Origin: Serpentinimonas sp.
Lineage (GTDB): Bacteria; Pseudomonadota; Gammaproteobacteria; Burkholderiales; Burkholderiaceae_C
Assembly (NCBI GenBank): GCA_025458665.1
Contig: JALOSG010000140.1
Location: 1 to 7,283, forward strand
Reading direction: 5' to 3'
DNA: 7,283 nt
Program-made: the position numbers and the translations under genes
Part shown: positions 1-6,380 of the stretch, one piece after another
Layout: each line of letters starts with the position of its first letter
How positions within the stretch are numbered: the stretch's first letter is position 1
Notes under the pieces: generated by a model
Databases searched by the model: none
The model's input: only the letters and a program-made list of their open reading frames with translations
What the model was told of the DNA's origin: nothing

Positions 1-855
1 GGGCGTCCTGGTCCGTCACACCCTGGGTGGCATCGATGAGGAGCAGCACCACATGGGCGCTCTCGATGGCCTGGAGCGTCTTGACCACCGAAAACTTCTC
101 CACCGCCTCGAACACGCGGCCCTTGCGGCGCAAACCCGCGGTATCGATCAATGAAAACTTCTGGCCGTTGCGCTCGAAGGGCACCGAAATGGCGTCGCGG
201 GTGGTGCCGGGCATGTCGAAGGCAATCAGCCGCTCTTCGCCCAGCCACGCATTGATGAGGGTGGACTTGCCCACGTTGGGGCGCCCAGCCACGGCCAGCC
301 GAATCACGGTGTCGTCGGTGGCTTCCTCTTCTTCGGGTTCTTCCGGCAGGTGCAGGCGCTCCAGCGCCTCTTCCACCATGCCGCGCACACCCTGACCGTG
401 GGCCGCCGATACCGGCAACACCTCGCCCAGGCCCAGTTCACCAGGCCCAGTTCATAAAACTCGGAGAGTTGGGCGCCGGCCTTCATGCCTTCGGCCTTGT
501 TGGCCACCAGCACACAGGGCTTGCCCAGTTTTCTCAGGTAGTTGGCAATGTCGTGGTCCTGCGCGCTCAGGCCATCGCGGGCATCGAGCACAAAAATGAC
601 CACATCGCATTCGGCCACCGCCTGCTGCGTCTGGCGGGCCATTTCCCGGTAGATGCCGGTGCTGGCATCGGGCTCGAAGCCCCCGGTATCGATGACGATG
701 AATTCCTGCCTGCCTATCTTGGCGCTGCCGTAATGGCGGTCGCGGGTCAGGCCGGGCATGTCGGCCACAATAGCGTCGCGCGTCTTGGTCAGGCGGTTGT
801 AGAGCGTGGATTTGCCCACATTGGGCCGCCCCACCAAGGCTATGACTGGCTTCAT
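1..855 (-). pseudogene. der: Ribosome biogenesis GTPase Der (EngA), 3'-partial and frameshifted by a 14-bp tandem duplication
   Basis: Der is a GTPase with two tandem G domains that acts in the cytoplasm on assembly of the large ribosomal subunit. The start is the ATG at 855-853, which overlaps the bamB stop by four bases (ATGA). G domain 1 shows GRPNVGKST (residues 9-17), DTGG (56-59) and NKAE (119-122), the last in place of the usual NKxD, which I recall as normal in betaproteobacterial Der. After residue 138 (FYELGL) an exact 14-bp tandem duplication shifts the frame, and the broken frame stops at 304-306, giving 183 residues. Without one copy, the frame continues GEVLPVSAAHGQGV, then an acidic linker, then G domain 2 with GRPNVGKST at 286-260, DMPGTTRD and DTAGLRRKGR, and leaves the window at base 1. 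About 280 of roughly 445 residues are present; the KH-like C-terminus is outside. Identity is certain. Whether the gene is truly broken is not, since Der is normally essential. Confidence 0.93.
427..454. repeat. Exact 14-bp tandem duplication (two copies) inside der
   Basis: The unit ccaggcccagttca occurs at 427-440 and again, identical, at 441-454. Flanking bases do not extend the match. Fourteen is not a multiple of three, so the second copy changes the der frame. Deleting either copy restores the family sequence YELGLGEV exactly, which shows that the ancestral state was a single copy. Replication slippage and an assembly or read error would leave the same trace. Confidence 0.95.
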
Positions 856-2000
856 TCAGGGCGCCAGCCGTACACGTTGCCGTTGCGCGTCACGGCCACC
901 AGCGTGTTGCCGGCCAGCACCGGCGTGGCCAGTATGGGGGAGCCGTCGGTGGGCAGGCGGTTGAGCAGCCCGCCGTCCAGGCGGGACAGCAGGTGCACAA
1001 AGCCCTGCGCATCACCCACCACAATGCTGCGGCCAGCCGCCAGCGGCGCGGTCAGCCCACGGTGCAGCAGCCGGTCGTGGCTCCAGGCGGGTTCGCCGTT
1101 GCTGCGGCGCAGGGCCTGAACGCGGCCGTTGCCCTCGGTGGTGAAGACGAAATCGGCATCGGCGTCCACACCCACGGAGCCCACAGAAGGCCGGGTCCAG
1201 AGCACGGACGGGCCGGCGGTGTTCACACAGCCCACCGTAGCCTGGTAAGCGCGCGCGCAAACCACCGTGTCCACGCGGCCAGCCGGGCCCACGAGGTCTA
1301 CCAGACGCTCGATCTCGTTGACGCCGCGCGGGGTGGCCAGGGCCGACTCGGAACGCACTGCGCCGTTGTTGGGGTTGTAGGCCGTCAGGCGGCCACCGAT
1401 GCCGGCGTACAGCACGTCGCCCACCGGCAACAGCACACCAGCCTGCTGCAGCACCAGAGGGTCGGTGCCGCGCGGGGCCTGGCTCCAGAGACGGGTGCCG
1501 GTGCGTGCATCGAACGCGGACACGCTGCGGTCTCCAGCCAGCACGAACACGCGCTGCCCCGCCACCAGCGGCGGCGTGAACACGCGGGCAGGCAATTGGG
1601 TGCGCCAGACCTCGGCACCATTGGCCACCGCCACCAGCTGGTTGTTGCTGGTGACCACGGCGGCGGTGGTGCCATCGCTGCCCACACCGGCCGACAGCGG
1701 CGAGGCGATATTCACCCGCCAGACTTCACCGCCGGTACGCCCATCGAGCGCAGCCAGGGTCCCCGCCGCGCTGGCCACGAACACGCGTTCGCCGCGCGCC
1801 ACGGGCACCAGCTGGGCGTGGGTGGTACCCACCTGGGCCGTCCAGACCTGGCGGGCCGGAACCAGGGCAGTGAAGCTGTCCAGTGCCATGGGCTCGGGGA
1901 CCTTGGAGCCCGAGGAGCAGCCCGCCAACAGGGCGGTACCCAACAGCAGCGCCATACCCGAGCGGCGCACCAGATTCAGCGGAGTTGGTTTGAAGGTCAC
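852..2000 (-). CDS. bamB: Outer membrane protein assembly factor BamB (lipoprotein, PQQ-like beta-propeller)
   Basis: BamB is a lipoprotein partner of BamA in the BAM complex, which folds beta-barrel proteins into the outer membrane from its periplasmic face. The 382-residue product is normal for the family. It has a basic N-region (VRR, 11-13), a hydrophobic stretch and the lipobox LAGC with the acylated Cys at residue 28. The body is a series of PQQ/WD-like propeller repeats, with recurring patterns such as LAALDGRTGGEVWR (about 82-95) and SAFDARTGTRLW (about 160-172). The segment EIERLVDLVGPAGRVDT (about 229-245) aligns by eye with the BamA-contacting loop region of E. coli BamB. The start is GTG (2000-1998), fused to the yfgM stop as GTGA, with AGGAG (2013-2009) eight bases upstream. 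The ATG at residue 16 would lose the basic N-region, so GTG is preferred. The stop overlaps the der ATG. Confidence 0.96.
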   Translation of the reverse strand: MTFKPTPLNLVRRSGMALLLGTALLAGCSSGSKVPEPMALDSFTALVPARQVWTAQVGTTHAQLVPVARGERVFVASAAGTLAALDGRTGGEVWRVNIASPLSAGVGSDGTTAAVVTSNNQLVAVANGAEVWRTQLPARVFTPPLVAGQRVFVLAGDRSVSAFDARTGTRLWSQAPRGTDPLVLQQAGVLLPVGDVLYAGIGGRLTAYNPNNGAVRSESALATPRGVNEIERLVDLVGPAGRVDTVVCARAYQATVGCVNTAGPSVLWTRPSVGSVGVDADADFVFTTEGNGRVQALRRSNGEPAWSHDRLLHRGLTAPLAAGRSIVVGDAQGFVHLLSRLDGGLLNRLPTDGSPILATPVLAGNTLVAVTRNGNVYGWRPE

Positions 2001-2671
2001 CGTGGCGTCTCCTGGGTTGCTGGGCTTGGGGCCATGTTCACACCGAGCGCGGCCAGCTTGGCCTCCACCAGACGGCGGTAGTCCGGGCTGTCGGTCAGTG
2101 CCGCGTGGGCGCGTTCGTACTCTGCACGGGCAAGCTCACGCTGGTCCTGCAGCATGAGAGCGTCGCCACGGCGGTCGGCAAAAAGCCCGGCAAAGTCGGC
2201 AGGTGGCGTGACCTCCAGCCACTTCAGGGCCGCATCGGGGGCCGCGGCATCCATCTCCAGAGCAGCCAGGCGCAGCCGGGCCACCGAAGTGATTGCGGTG
2301 TCTTTGCTCTCGGCCACCAGCCAGGAGAGCGCCGCCTTCGACTCCGCGGCCTTGCCGTCATCGAACAGCGCGCGCGCCACCAGCAGCGCAGCCTGGTGGG
2401 CCTGCGCAGAGCTCCCGGCATTGGCCTGCATGTCGGCCCATACGCGCTGGATGCGTTCGCCGTCGCGGGAAGACACGGCCCGCTCCAGCTCGTCGTACAG
2501 CGCCGCGGCCTGCAGCGCCGTCTTGCGTTCCCAGTACTGCCAGCCGTTCCAACCGGCAAAGGCAGCCAGCACCACAATCAGCAGCCAGGTGATGGCGTTG
2601 CCGTTTTTGGACCACCAGTGCTTGAGCTGCGCGAGCTGTTCCTGTTCTTCTAGATCGAGTTGCTTGGCCAT
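1997..2671 (-). CDS. yfgM: YfgM-family membrane-anchored TPR-like protein (SecYEG/PpiD-associated)
   Basis: YfgM is a single-pass inner-membrane protein with a periplasmic TPR-like domain. In E. coli it associates with PpiD and the SecYEG translocon and helps hand exported proteins to periplasmic chaperones. The 224-residue product shows the family layout: a charged cytoplasmic N-terminus (KQLDLEEQEQLAQLKHWW, 3-20), one transmembrane helix (about 25-44), an aromatic, charged boundary (WNGWQYWERK, 41-50), then an Ala-rich helical domain of TPR-like repeats to about residue 210. There is no signal peptidase site, so it should stay anchored with the N-terminus inside. The ATG at 2671-2669 fits the conserved start; its ribosome site is weak. 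It lies between hisS (94-nt gap) and bamB (4-base overlap), and shared translation with bamB suits a common role in envelope protein biogenesis. Functional details are inferred from the E. coli homologue. Confidence 0.93.
   Translation of the reverse strand: MAKQLDLEEQEQLAQLKHWWSKNGNAITWLLIVVLAAFAGWNGWQYWERKTALQAAALYDELERAVSSRDGERIQRVWADMQANAGSSAQAHQAALLVARALFDDGKAAESKAALSWLVAESKDTAITSVARLRLAALEMDAAAPDAALKWLEVTPPADFAGLFADRRGDALMLQDQRELARAEYERAHAALTDSPDYRRLVEAKLAALGVNMAPSPATQETPR
2009..2013 (-). promoter_or_regulatory. Ribosome binding site for the GTG start of bamB
   Basis: On the minus strand AGGAG lies eight bases before the GTG at 2000-1998, inside the 3' end of yfgM. It supports the GTG, which overlaps the yfgM stop, over the downstream ATG at 1955-1953. 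Confidence 0.7.
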
Positions 2672-2698
2672 TCAGCGGATTTTCCGTGGGTGTGGGGT

Positions 2699-2715
2699 CG
2701 GGAAAGAGATTCCCG
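2699..2715 (-). other. Inverted repeat (hairpin) in the hisS-yfgM gap, proximal to yfgM
   Basis: CGGGAA (2699-2704) pairs with TTCCCG (2710-2715) around a five-base loop, about 28 bases before the yfgM start. No U-run follows. It is the second stem in the same 94-nt gap; a role in yfgM leader structure is possible but unproven. Confidence 0.35.
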
Positions 2716-2734
2716 TTCGAGCAGGATTGTAGAG

Positions 2735-2750
2735 GGCGGGTTCACCCGCC
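2735..2750 (-). other. Inverted repeat (hairpin) in the hisS-yfgM gap, proximal to hisS
   Basis: GGCGGGT and ACCCGCC form a perfect palindrome around a TC core, giving a 6-bp GC stem with a four-base loop in RNA. It lies 15 bases after the hisS stop. No U-run follows on the transcribed strand (the next bases are CTCTACAATCC), so it is not a classic intrinsic terminator. It could protect an mRNA end or lower read-through, but that is speculation. Confidence 0.4.
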
Positions 2751-2765
2751 AGATGGAGCGCCGGA

Positions 2766-4073
2766 TTAAGCGGCGGGGGCAGAGTCCAGCAGGCGGGCCG
2801 CCCACAGGCTGGCATCGTCCAGCGGCAGCAGCGTCTGCTCGGGCACGCCAGTGGCTCCGGCGCGCAGCGGCTTCACCGCGACGTTCCCGGCAGCCAGTTC
2901 GTCGGCGCCAAAAATCAGGGCGTACCGGGCGCCGCTGGCATCGGCCTTCTTGAATTGCGATTTGATGCTGCCGTAGCCGTCCGGGCCGCTGGCGTGCATC
3001 TGCACCGACACGCCGGCCTGGCGCAGCCGGCGCAGCGTCTGCATGATCTTGGGGGCGCTGTCGCCGTCCAGCACGATGGCGTACGCGTCGGGTACGGGCG
3101 CTGCGGGCAGCAGGTTCTGCTCTTTCAGGAGCTCCAGAATGCGCTCCACACCCATGGCCCAGCCCACAGCGGGCGCGGGCTTGCCGCCAATCTGCGCAAT
3201 CAGGCCGTCGTAGCGGCCGCCGGCGCACACGGTGCCCTGAGAGCCCAGCTGCGTGGTCACGAACTCGAACACGCTCAGGTTGTAGTAGTCCATGCCGCGC
3301 ACCAGCCGCGGGTTGATGCGGTAGGCCACGCCGTGCGCATCGAGCAGCGCGCGCAGGCCGTTGAAGTGCGCCAGCGAAGCCTCGCCCAGGTAGTCCATGA
3401 GCCGCGGCGCCCCGTTCACCAGTTCCTGCATGGCAGGGTTCTTGGTGTCCAGGATGCGCAGCGGGTTGCTGTGCAGGCGGCGCCGGGCGTCTTCGTCCAG
3501 CTGGCTCTCGTGGGCCTGCAGGTAGGCAATCAGGGCCTGGCGGTGCGCCAGGCGCTCGGCCGGCTGACCCAGGCTGTTGATTTCCAGCTCCACGCCTTTC
3601 AGGCCCAGTTCCGCCCAAAGGTCGGCGGCCAGCAGAATCACTTCGGCGTCCACATCCGGGCCGCTGAAACCCAGGGCCTCGGCGCCTATCTGGTGGAACT
3701 GCCGGTAGCGCCCGCGCTGGGGACGCTCGTGGCGGAACATGGGGCCGCTGTAGAACAGCCGCTTGGGTCCGTCATAAAGCAGGTTGTGTTCGATGGCAGC
3801 GCGCACCACGCCCGCGGTGTTTTCGGGGCGCAGCGTGAGGGCTTCGCCATTGAGGCGGTCCTCGAAGGAGTACATCTCCTTCTCCACAATGTCGGTCACC
3901 TCGCCCAGGCCGCGTACGAACAGCCCGGTGGGCTCCACGATGGGGGTGCGCACGTTGCGGTAGGCGTAGCGCCCCATGAGGGCACGCACCTTGGCCTCCA
4001 GCCATTCCCACTGCGCCGAATCGGGCGCAAGGATGTCGTTCATGCCTTTGACGGCACTGATTTTTTCTGCCAT
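2766..4073 (-). CDS. hisS: Histidine--tRNA ligase (HisRS, class II)
   Basis: This cytoplasmic enzyme charges tRNA-His with histidine using ATP. The 435-residue product has the full class II histidyl layout: N-terminal AVKGMNDILAPDS (7-19); motif 2 FRHERPQRGRYRQFHQ (113-128) with the ATP-binding R114 and E116; the histidine-specific LVRGMDYY (257-264, catalytic R259) and AGGRYDGL (284-291); motif 3 GWAMGVERI (304-312, R311); and a C-terminal anticodon-binding domain (about 328-425). All signature residues are intact, and the length is close to the usual 420-440, so this is true HisS and not the HisZ paralogue, which lacks HisRS catalytic residues. The start is ATG (4073-4071), 34 nt after the ispG stop, without a strong ribosome site. 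The stop is TAA. Its position between ispG and yfgM is the standard proteobacterial order. Confidence 0.98.
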   Translation of the reverse strand: MAEKISAVKGMNDILAPDSAQWEWLEAKVRALMGRYAYRNVRTPIVEPTGLFVRGLGEVTDIVEKEMYSFEDRLNGEALTLRPENTAGVVRAAIEHNLLYDGPKRLFYSGPMFRHERPQRGRYRQFHQIGAEALGFSGPDVDAEVILLAADLWAELGLKGVELEINSLGQPAERLAHRQALIAYLQAHESQLDEDARRRLHSNPLRILDTKNPAMQELVNGAPRLMDYLGEASLAHFNGLRALLDAHGVAYRINPRLVRGMDYYNLSVFEFVTTQLGSQGTVCAGGRYDGLIAQIGGKPAPAVGWAMGVERILELLKEQNLLPAAPVPDAYAIVLDGDSAPKIMQTLRRLRQAGVSVQMHASGPDGYGSIKSQFKKADASGARYALIFGADELAAGNVAVKPLRAGATGVPEQTLLPLDDASLWAARLLDSAPAA

Positions 4074-4085
4074 GTGATTGTCTGT

Positions 4086-4117
4086 GGGGCCCTGCCCCGC
4101 CGCCCTGTCAGGCGGCG
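4086..4117 (-). other. GC-rich inverted repeats across the ispG stop and the ispG-hisS gap
   Basis: CGCCGCC (4098-4104) pairs with GGCGGCG (4111-4117), a 7-bp stem with a six-base loop that contains the ispG stop codon. Next to it GGGGC (4086-4090) pairs with GCCCC (4094-4098), sharing base 4098, so the two stems compete at one base. No U-run follows on the minus strand. This could be a partial attenuator or mRNA-stability element between ispG and hisS, or simply high-GC background. Confidence 0.3.
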
Positions 4118-5385
4118 GTGCCGAACCTTTTCTCTATGTAGTCTTCCACCACCCGCTGGAAATCGCGGGCTATGCCCTCGCCACGCAGGGTGAGCTTTTT
4201 CTCGCCATCGATGTACACCGGCGCCGCCGGTGCTTCGCCAGTACCCGGCAGGCTGATGCCGATATCGGCATGCTTGCTCTCACCCGGTCCGTTCACGATA
4301 CAGCCCATGACGGCCACCTTCATGCCCTCCACACCGGGGTAGCGTTCGCGCCATTGCGGCATGCTGCTGCGCAGGTAGTCGTCGATCTGTTTGGCCAGTT
4401 CCTGGAACGTGACGCTGGTGGTACGGCCACAACCCGGGCAGGCGGTGACGCTGGGCACGAAGCTGCGCAGGCCCAGAGCCTGCAGAATCTCCATGGCCAC
4501 CACCACTTCCTGGGTGCGCGACTCGCCGGGCTGCGGCGTGAGGGAGACGCGGATGGTGTCGCCTATGCCCTGCTGCAGCAGCACCGACAGCGCGGCAGCC
4601 GATGCCACCGTGCCCTTGGTGCCCATGCCCGCTTCGGTCAGGCCGAGGTGCAGCGGGTAGTCGCAACGGCGCGAGAGCTCCTGGTACACCGCAATGAGGT
4701 CCTGCACGTTGCTCACCTTGCAGGACAGCACGATGTCCTCGGGCGGCAAGCCCAGCTTCTGCGCCTGAGCGGCCGAGGTGAGTGCCGAAGTGATGAGCGC
4801 CTCATACATGACCTGGCGGGCATCCCACGGCACTGGGCGGCCAGCGTTCTCGTCCATCATGCTGGCCAGCAGATCGGGTTCCAGGCTGCCCCAGTTCACC
4901 CCAATGCGGATGGGCTTGCCCCAGCGGGCGGCGGCTTCCACCATGAGCGCAAACTGGCGGTCCTTCTTCTCCCCGCGGCCCACGTTGCCGGGGTTGATGC
5001 GGTACTTGGACAAGGCCTGCGCCATGTCGGGGTAGTCGGTGAGCAGGCGGTGGCCGTTGAAGTGGAAATCGCCAATGAGCGGCACGGGCACGCCCATGCG
5101 GTCGAGCTGCTCACGGATGTGCGGCACCGCCTTGGCGGCTTCGTCGTTGTTCACGGTGATGCGCACCAGCTCGGAGCCCGCCTGCGCCAGCTCTTTCACC
5201 TGGATGGCCGTGGCAATGGCGTCGGCCGTGTCGGTGTTGGTCATGGACTGCACACGCACGGGCGCATTGCCACCCACCGTGACGCGGTGGCTGCCCCAGG
5301 CCACCACGCCCTGGCGGGAGCGTCGTACAGCGGTGATGCCCAGCGGAATGGGGCCAGAAGGTAGGGGCTGGTTCACGGGATTCAC
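4108..5385 (-). CDS. ispG: 4-hydroxy-3-methylbut-2-en-1-yl diphosphate synthase (flavodoxin), IspG/GcpE
   Basis: IspG is the [4Fe-4S] enzyme of the methylerythritol phosphate pathway that reductively opens MEcPP to HMBPP, feeding undecaprenyl carrier lipid, quinone and other isoprenoid synthesis. The 425-residue product has the TIM-barrel half (about 25-285, with VQSMTNTDT 45-53 and NPGNVG 131-136) and the cluster domain with CPGCG (C316, C319) and GCIVNGPGES (C362, E369), matching the E. coli cluster ligands C270, C273, C305 and E312. The C319-C362 spacing is 43 residues against 32 in E. coli, with the extra residues near PQWRERYPGVEG, probably a lineage feature. The listed start is GTG (5385-5383), which overlaps the rodZ stop. 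A second in-frame GTG (5376-5374, residue 4) has a better ribosome site, so the real product may be 422 residues. Confidence 0.97.
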   Translation of the reverse strand: MNPVNQPLPSGPIPLGITAVRRSRQGVVAWGSHRVTVGGNAPVRVQSMTNTDTADAIATAIQVKELAQAGSELVRITVNNDEAAKAVPHIREQLDRMGVPVPLIGDFHFNGHRLLTDYPDMAQALSKYRINPGNVGRGEKKDRQFALMVEAAARWGKPIRIGVNWGSLEPDLLASMMDENAGRPVPWDARQVMYEALITSALTSAAQAQKLGLPPEDIVLSCKVSNVQDLIAVYQELSRRCDYPLHLGLTEAGMGTKGTVASAAALSVLLQQGIGDTIRVSLTPQPGESRTQEVVVAMEILQALGLRSFVPSVTACPGCGRTTSVTFQELAKQIDDYLRSSMPQWRERYPGVEGMKVAVMGCIVNGPGESKHADIGISLPGTGEAPAAPVYIDGEKKLTLRGEGIARDFQRVVEDYIEKRFGTAA

Positions 5386-5387
5386 CT
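5382..5387 (-). promoter_or_regulatory. Ribosome binding site favouring the second GTG of ispG
   Basis: On the minus strand AGGTGA (5387-5382) is a strong anti-SD match ending five bases before the GTG at 5376-5374. The same bases contain the first candidate GTG (5385-5383) and the rodZ stop. The first GTG has only GAGG four bases upstream. The two starts differ by three residues. Confidence 0.5.
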
Positions 5388-6353
5388 AACCTCGAAACGG
5401 GCGACGTTGTTGCGGGTGTGCGGCTCCAGCACAAAGCGCTGGCCGCGGACCCAGACCTCAGCGGCATCGGCCCGGCCCACCACCACGCTCAGCGGGGCAG
5501 ACTGGCTCAGGGCAATGGACTCACCGGGCTGCAGGTTGCGCTGCACCACCACACGCGACCCCTCACCGAGCACCTCTACCCACGTGGTCTCGGTCACGTT
5601 GAGCCGCAGCGTTTCGACGCCTGTGGGCACCGACGGAACGGAAGGGACCGGGGGAGTGGGTACGGCCGCTGCGTTGGCAGGCGATGCGGTGGCCGTTGCA
5701 TCTGCCGCCGCAGGCGCGGGAGGTACCTCGGGCAAGGCCGAGGCTGCGTCTGGCGGGGTACCCGGGGCACCTTCGGAGGGAGACACCTCCACCGGCGCCA
5801 CCGCCGGAACCGGCAGCGTTCCATCCTGCGGCGTGGAAGCCGGGGGCATGATGGTCTCGGTCACCAAGGCTTCGGACTGCGCCAGCGGGGCGCCCAGGCG
5901 CGTGGGCAACGCCCACCACAGCACACCCGCGGCCACAAGCAACAGAAATGCCAGCGCGAAAGGCGCAGACAGGTGCCGCTTCTCACCCTTGCCTGCGGGA
6001 GTGACAGACTCGCGGGCGGGAACGAACGGGGCGCTCAGATCGCGGGCGGAGGTATCGCGCCACGTCTCGGGAGCCTGTGGCAGCGCAGCCAGAATCGGAG
6101 CCGGATCGATTTTCAGCTGCCGGCAGACGCTTTGCGCCAGAGCGCGGGCAAAAATGAGATCGGGCAACTGATCGAAACGTCCCGCCTCCAGCGCCTCAAG
6201 CTTCTTGACTGGCACCTTGAGCATGGAGGCCAGCATGGCCACGTGCAAGCCGGCCATTTCACGTGCCTGACGGAGTTGCAGCGGCGCATCGGCCGACGGC
6301 CTGGGCGTATCGGGCACGGCCGGCGCGTTGGAGGAAACGGTGTTGTCTTGCAT
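5382..6353 (-). CDS. rodZ: Cytoskeleton protein RodZ (HTH domain, one TM helix, periplasmic DUF4115)
   Basis: RodZ is a bitopic inner-membrane protein that links the MreB filament to the cell-wall elongation machinery and so helps set rod shape. The 323-residue product has the expected order: a cytoplasmic Xre-like helix-turn-helix domain (about 23-95, with LRQAREMAGLHVAMLASMLKVPV and the typical LEALEAGRFDQLPD, 52-65), a basic stretch (GEKRH), one transmembrane helix (about 129-149), a low-complexity Pro/Ala/Val-rich periplasmic linker (about 164-246) and a C-terminal DUF4115 beta domain (about 248-323, with TETTWVEVLGEGSRVVVQ). In this family the HTH binds MreB rather than DNA. The ATG (6353-6351) is 27 nt after the pilW stop, with no clear ribosome site. 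The stop overlaps the first ispG GTG. Confidence 0.94.
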   Translation of the reverse strand: MQDNTVSSNAPAVPDTPRPSADAPLQLRQAREMAGLHVAMLASMLKVPVKKLEALEAGRFDQLPDLIFARALAQSVCRQLKIDPAPILAALPQAPETWRDTSARDLSAPFVPARESVTPAGKGEKRHLSAPFALAFLLLVAAGVLWWALPTRLGAPLAQSEALVTETIMPPASTPQDGTLPVPAVAPVEVSPSEGAPGTPPDAASALPEVPPAPAAADATATASPANAAAVPTPPVPSVPSVPTGVETLRLNVTETTWVEVLGEGSRVVVQRNLQPGESIALSQSAPLSVVVGRADAAEVWVRGQRFVLEPHTRNNVARFEVR

Positions 6354-6380
6354 CGCGGGAAAAGGAAGACCGGGGCGCGG

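Noticed and set aside
427..454. Programmed ribosomal frameshifting in der
   Set aside because: A +1 shift would be needed to restore the frame, but I see no slippery codon pair, stop codon in the shift frame or stimulatory element. The exact duplication explains the shift more simply.
469..1119. A plus-strand frame crossing the der-bamB junction
   Set aside because: It covers two real genes on the other strand and reads as low-complexity shadow.
1711..1723. A 13-base match (ttcacccgccaga) shared with the hisS-yfgM gap near 2741
   Set aside because: About one match of this length is expected by chance in 7 kb of high-GC sequence, and the flanks are unrelated.
2735..2750. Hairpin after hisS as a Rho-independent terminator
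   Set aside because: The stem is short and no U-run follows on the minus strand, so the terminator call is not supported. It is kept only as an inverted repeat.
2650..3618. A 322-residue minus-strand frame overlapping hisS
   Set aside because: It is out of frame with intact hisS, Gly/Arg/Ala-rich and without a family signature. hisS explains the region fully.
4078..5364. A 428-residue open frame on the plus strand, antisense to ispG
   Set aside because: It is a high-GC codon-bias shadow: His/Gln/Arg/Ala-rich with no recognisable domain, and it lies opposite a clear ispG. The same holds for the plus-strand frames at 993-2081, 1399-2157, 2955-4193 and 5418-6797.
5640..5865. Pro/Ala-rich low-complexity stretch in rodZ as a repeat element or foreign insert
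   Set aside because: It is in frame, matches the flexible periplasmic linker expected between the RodZ membrane helix and DUF4115, and has no clean repeat unit.
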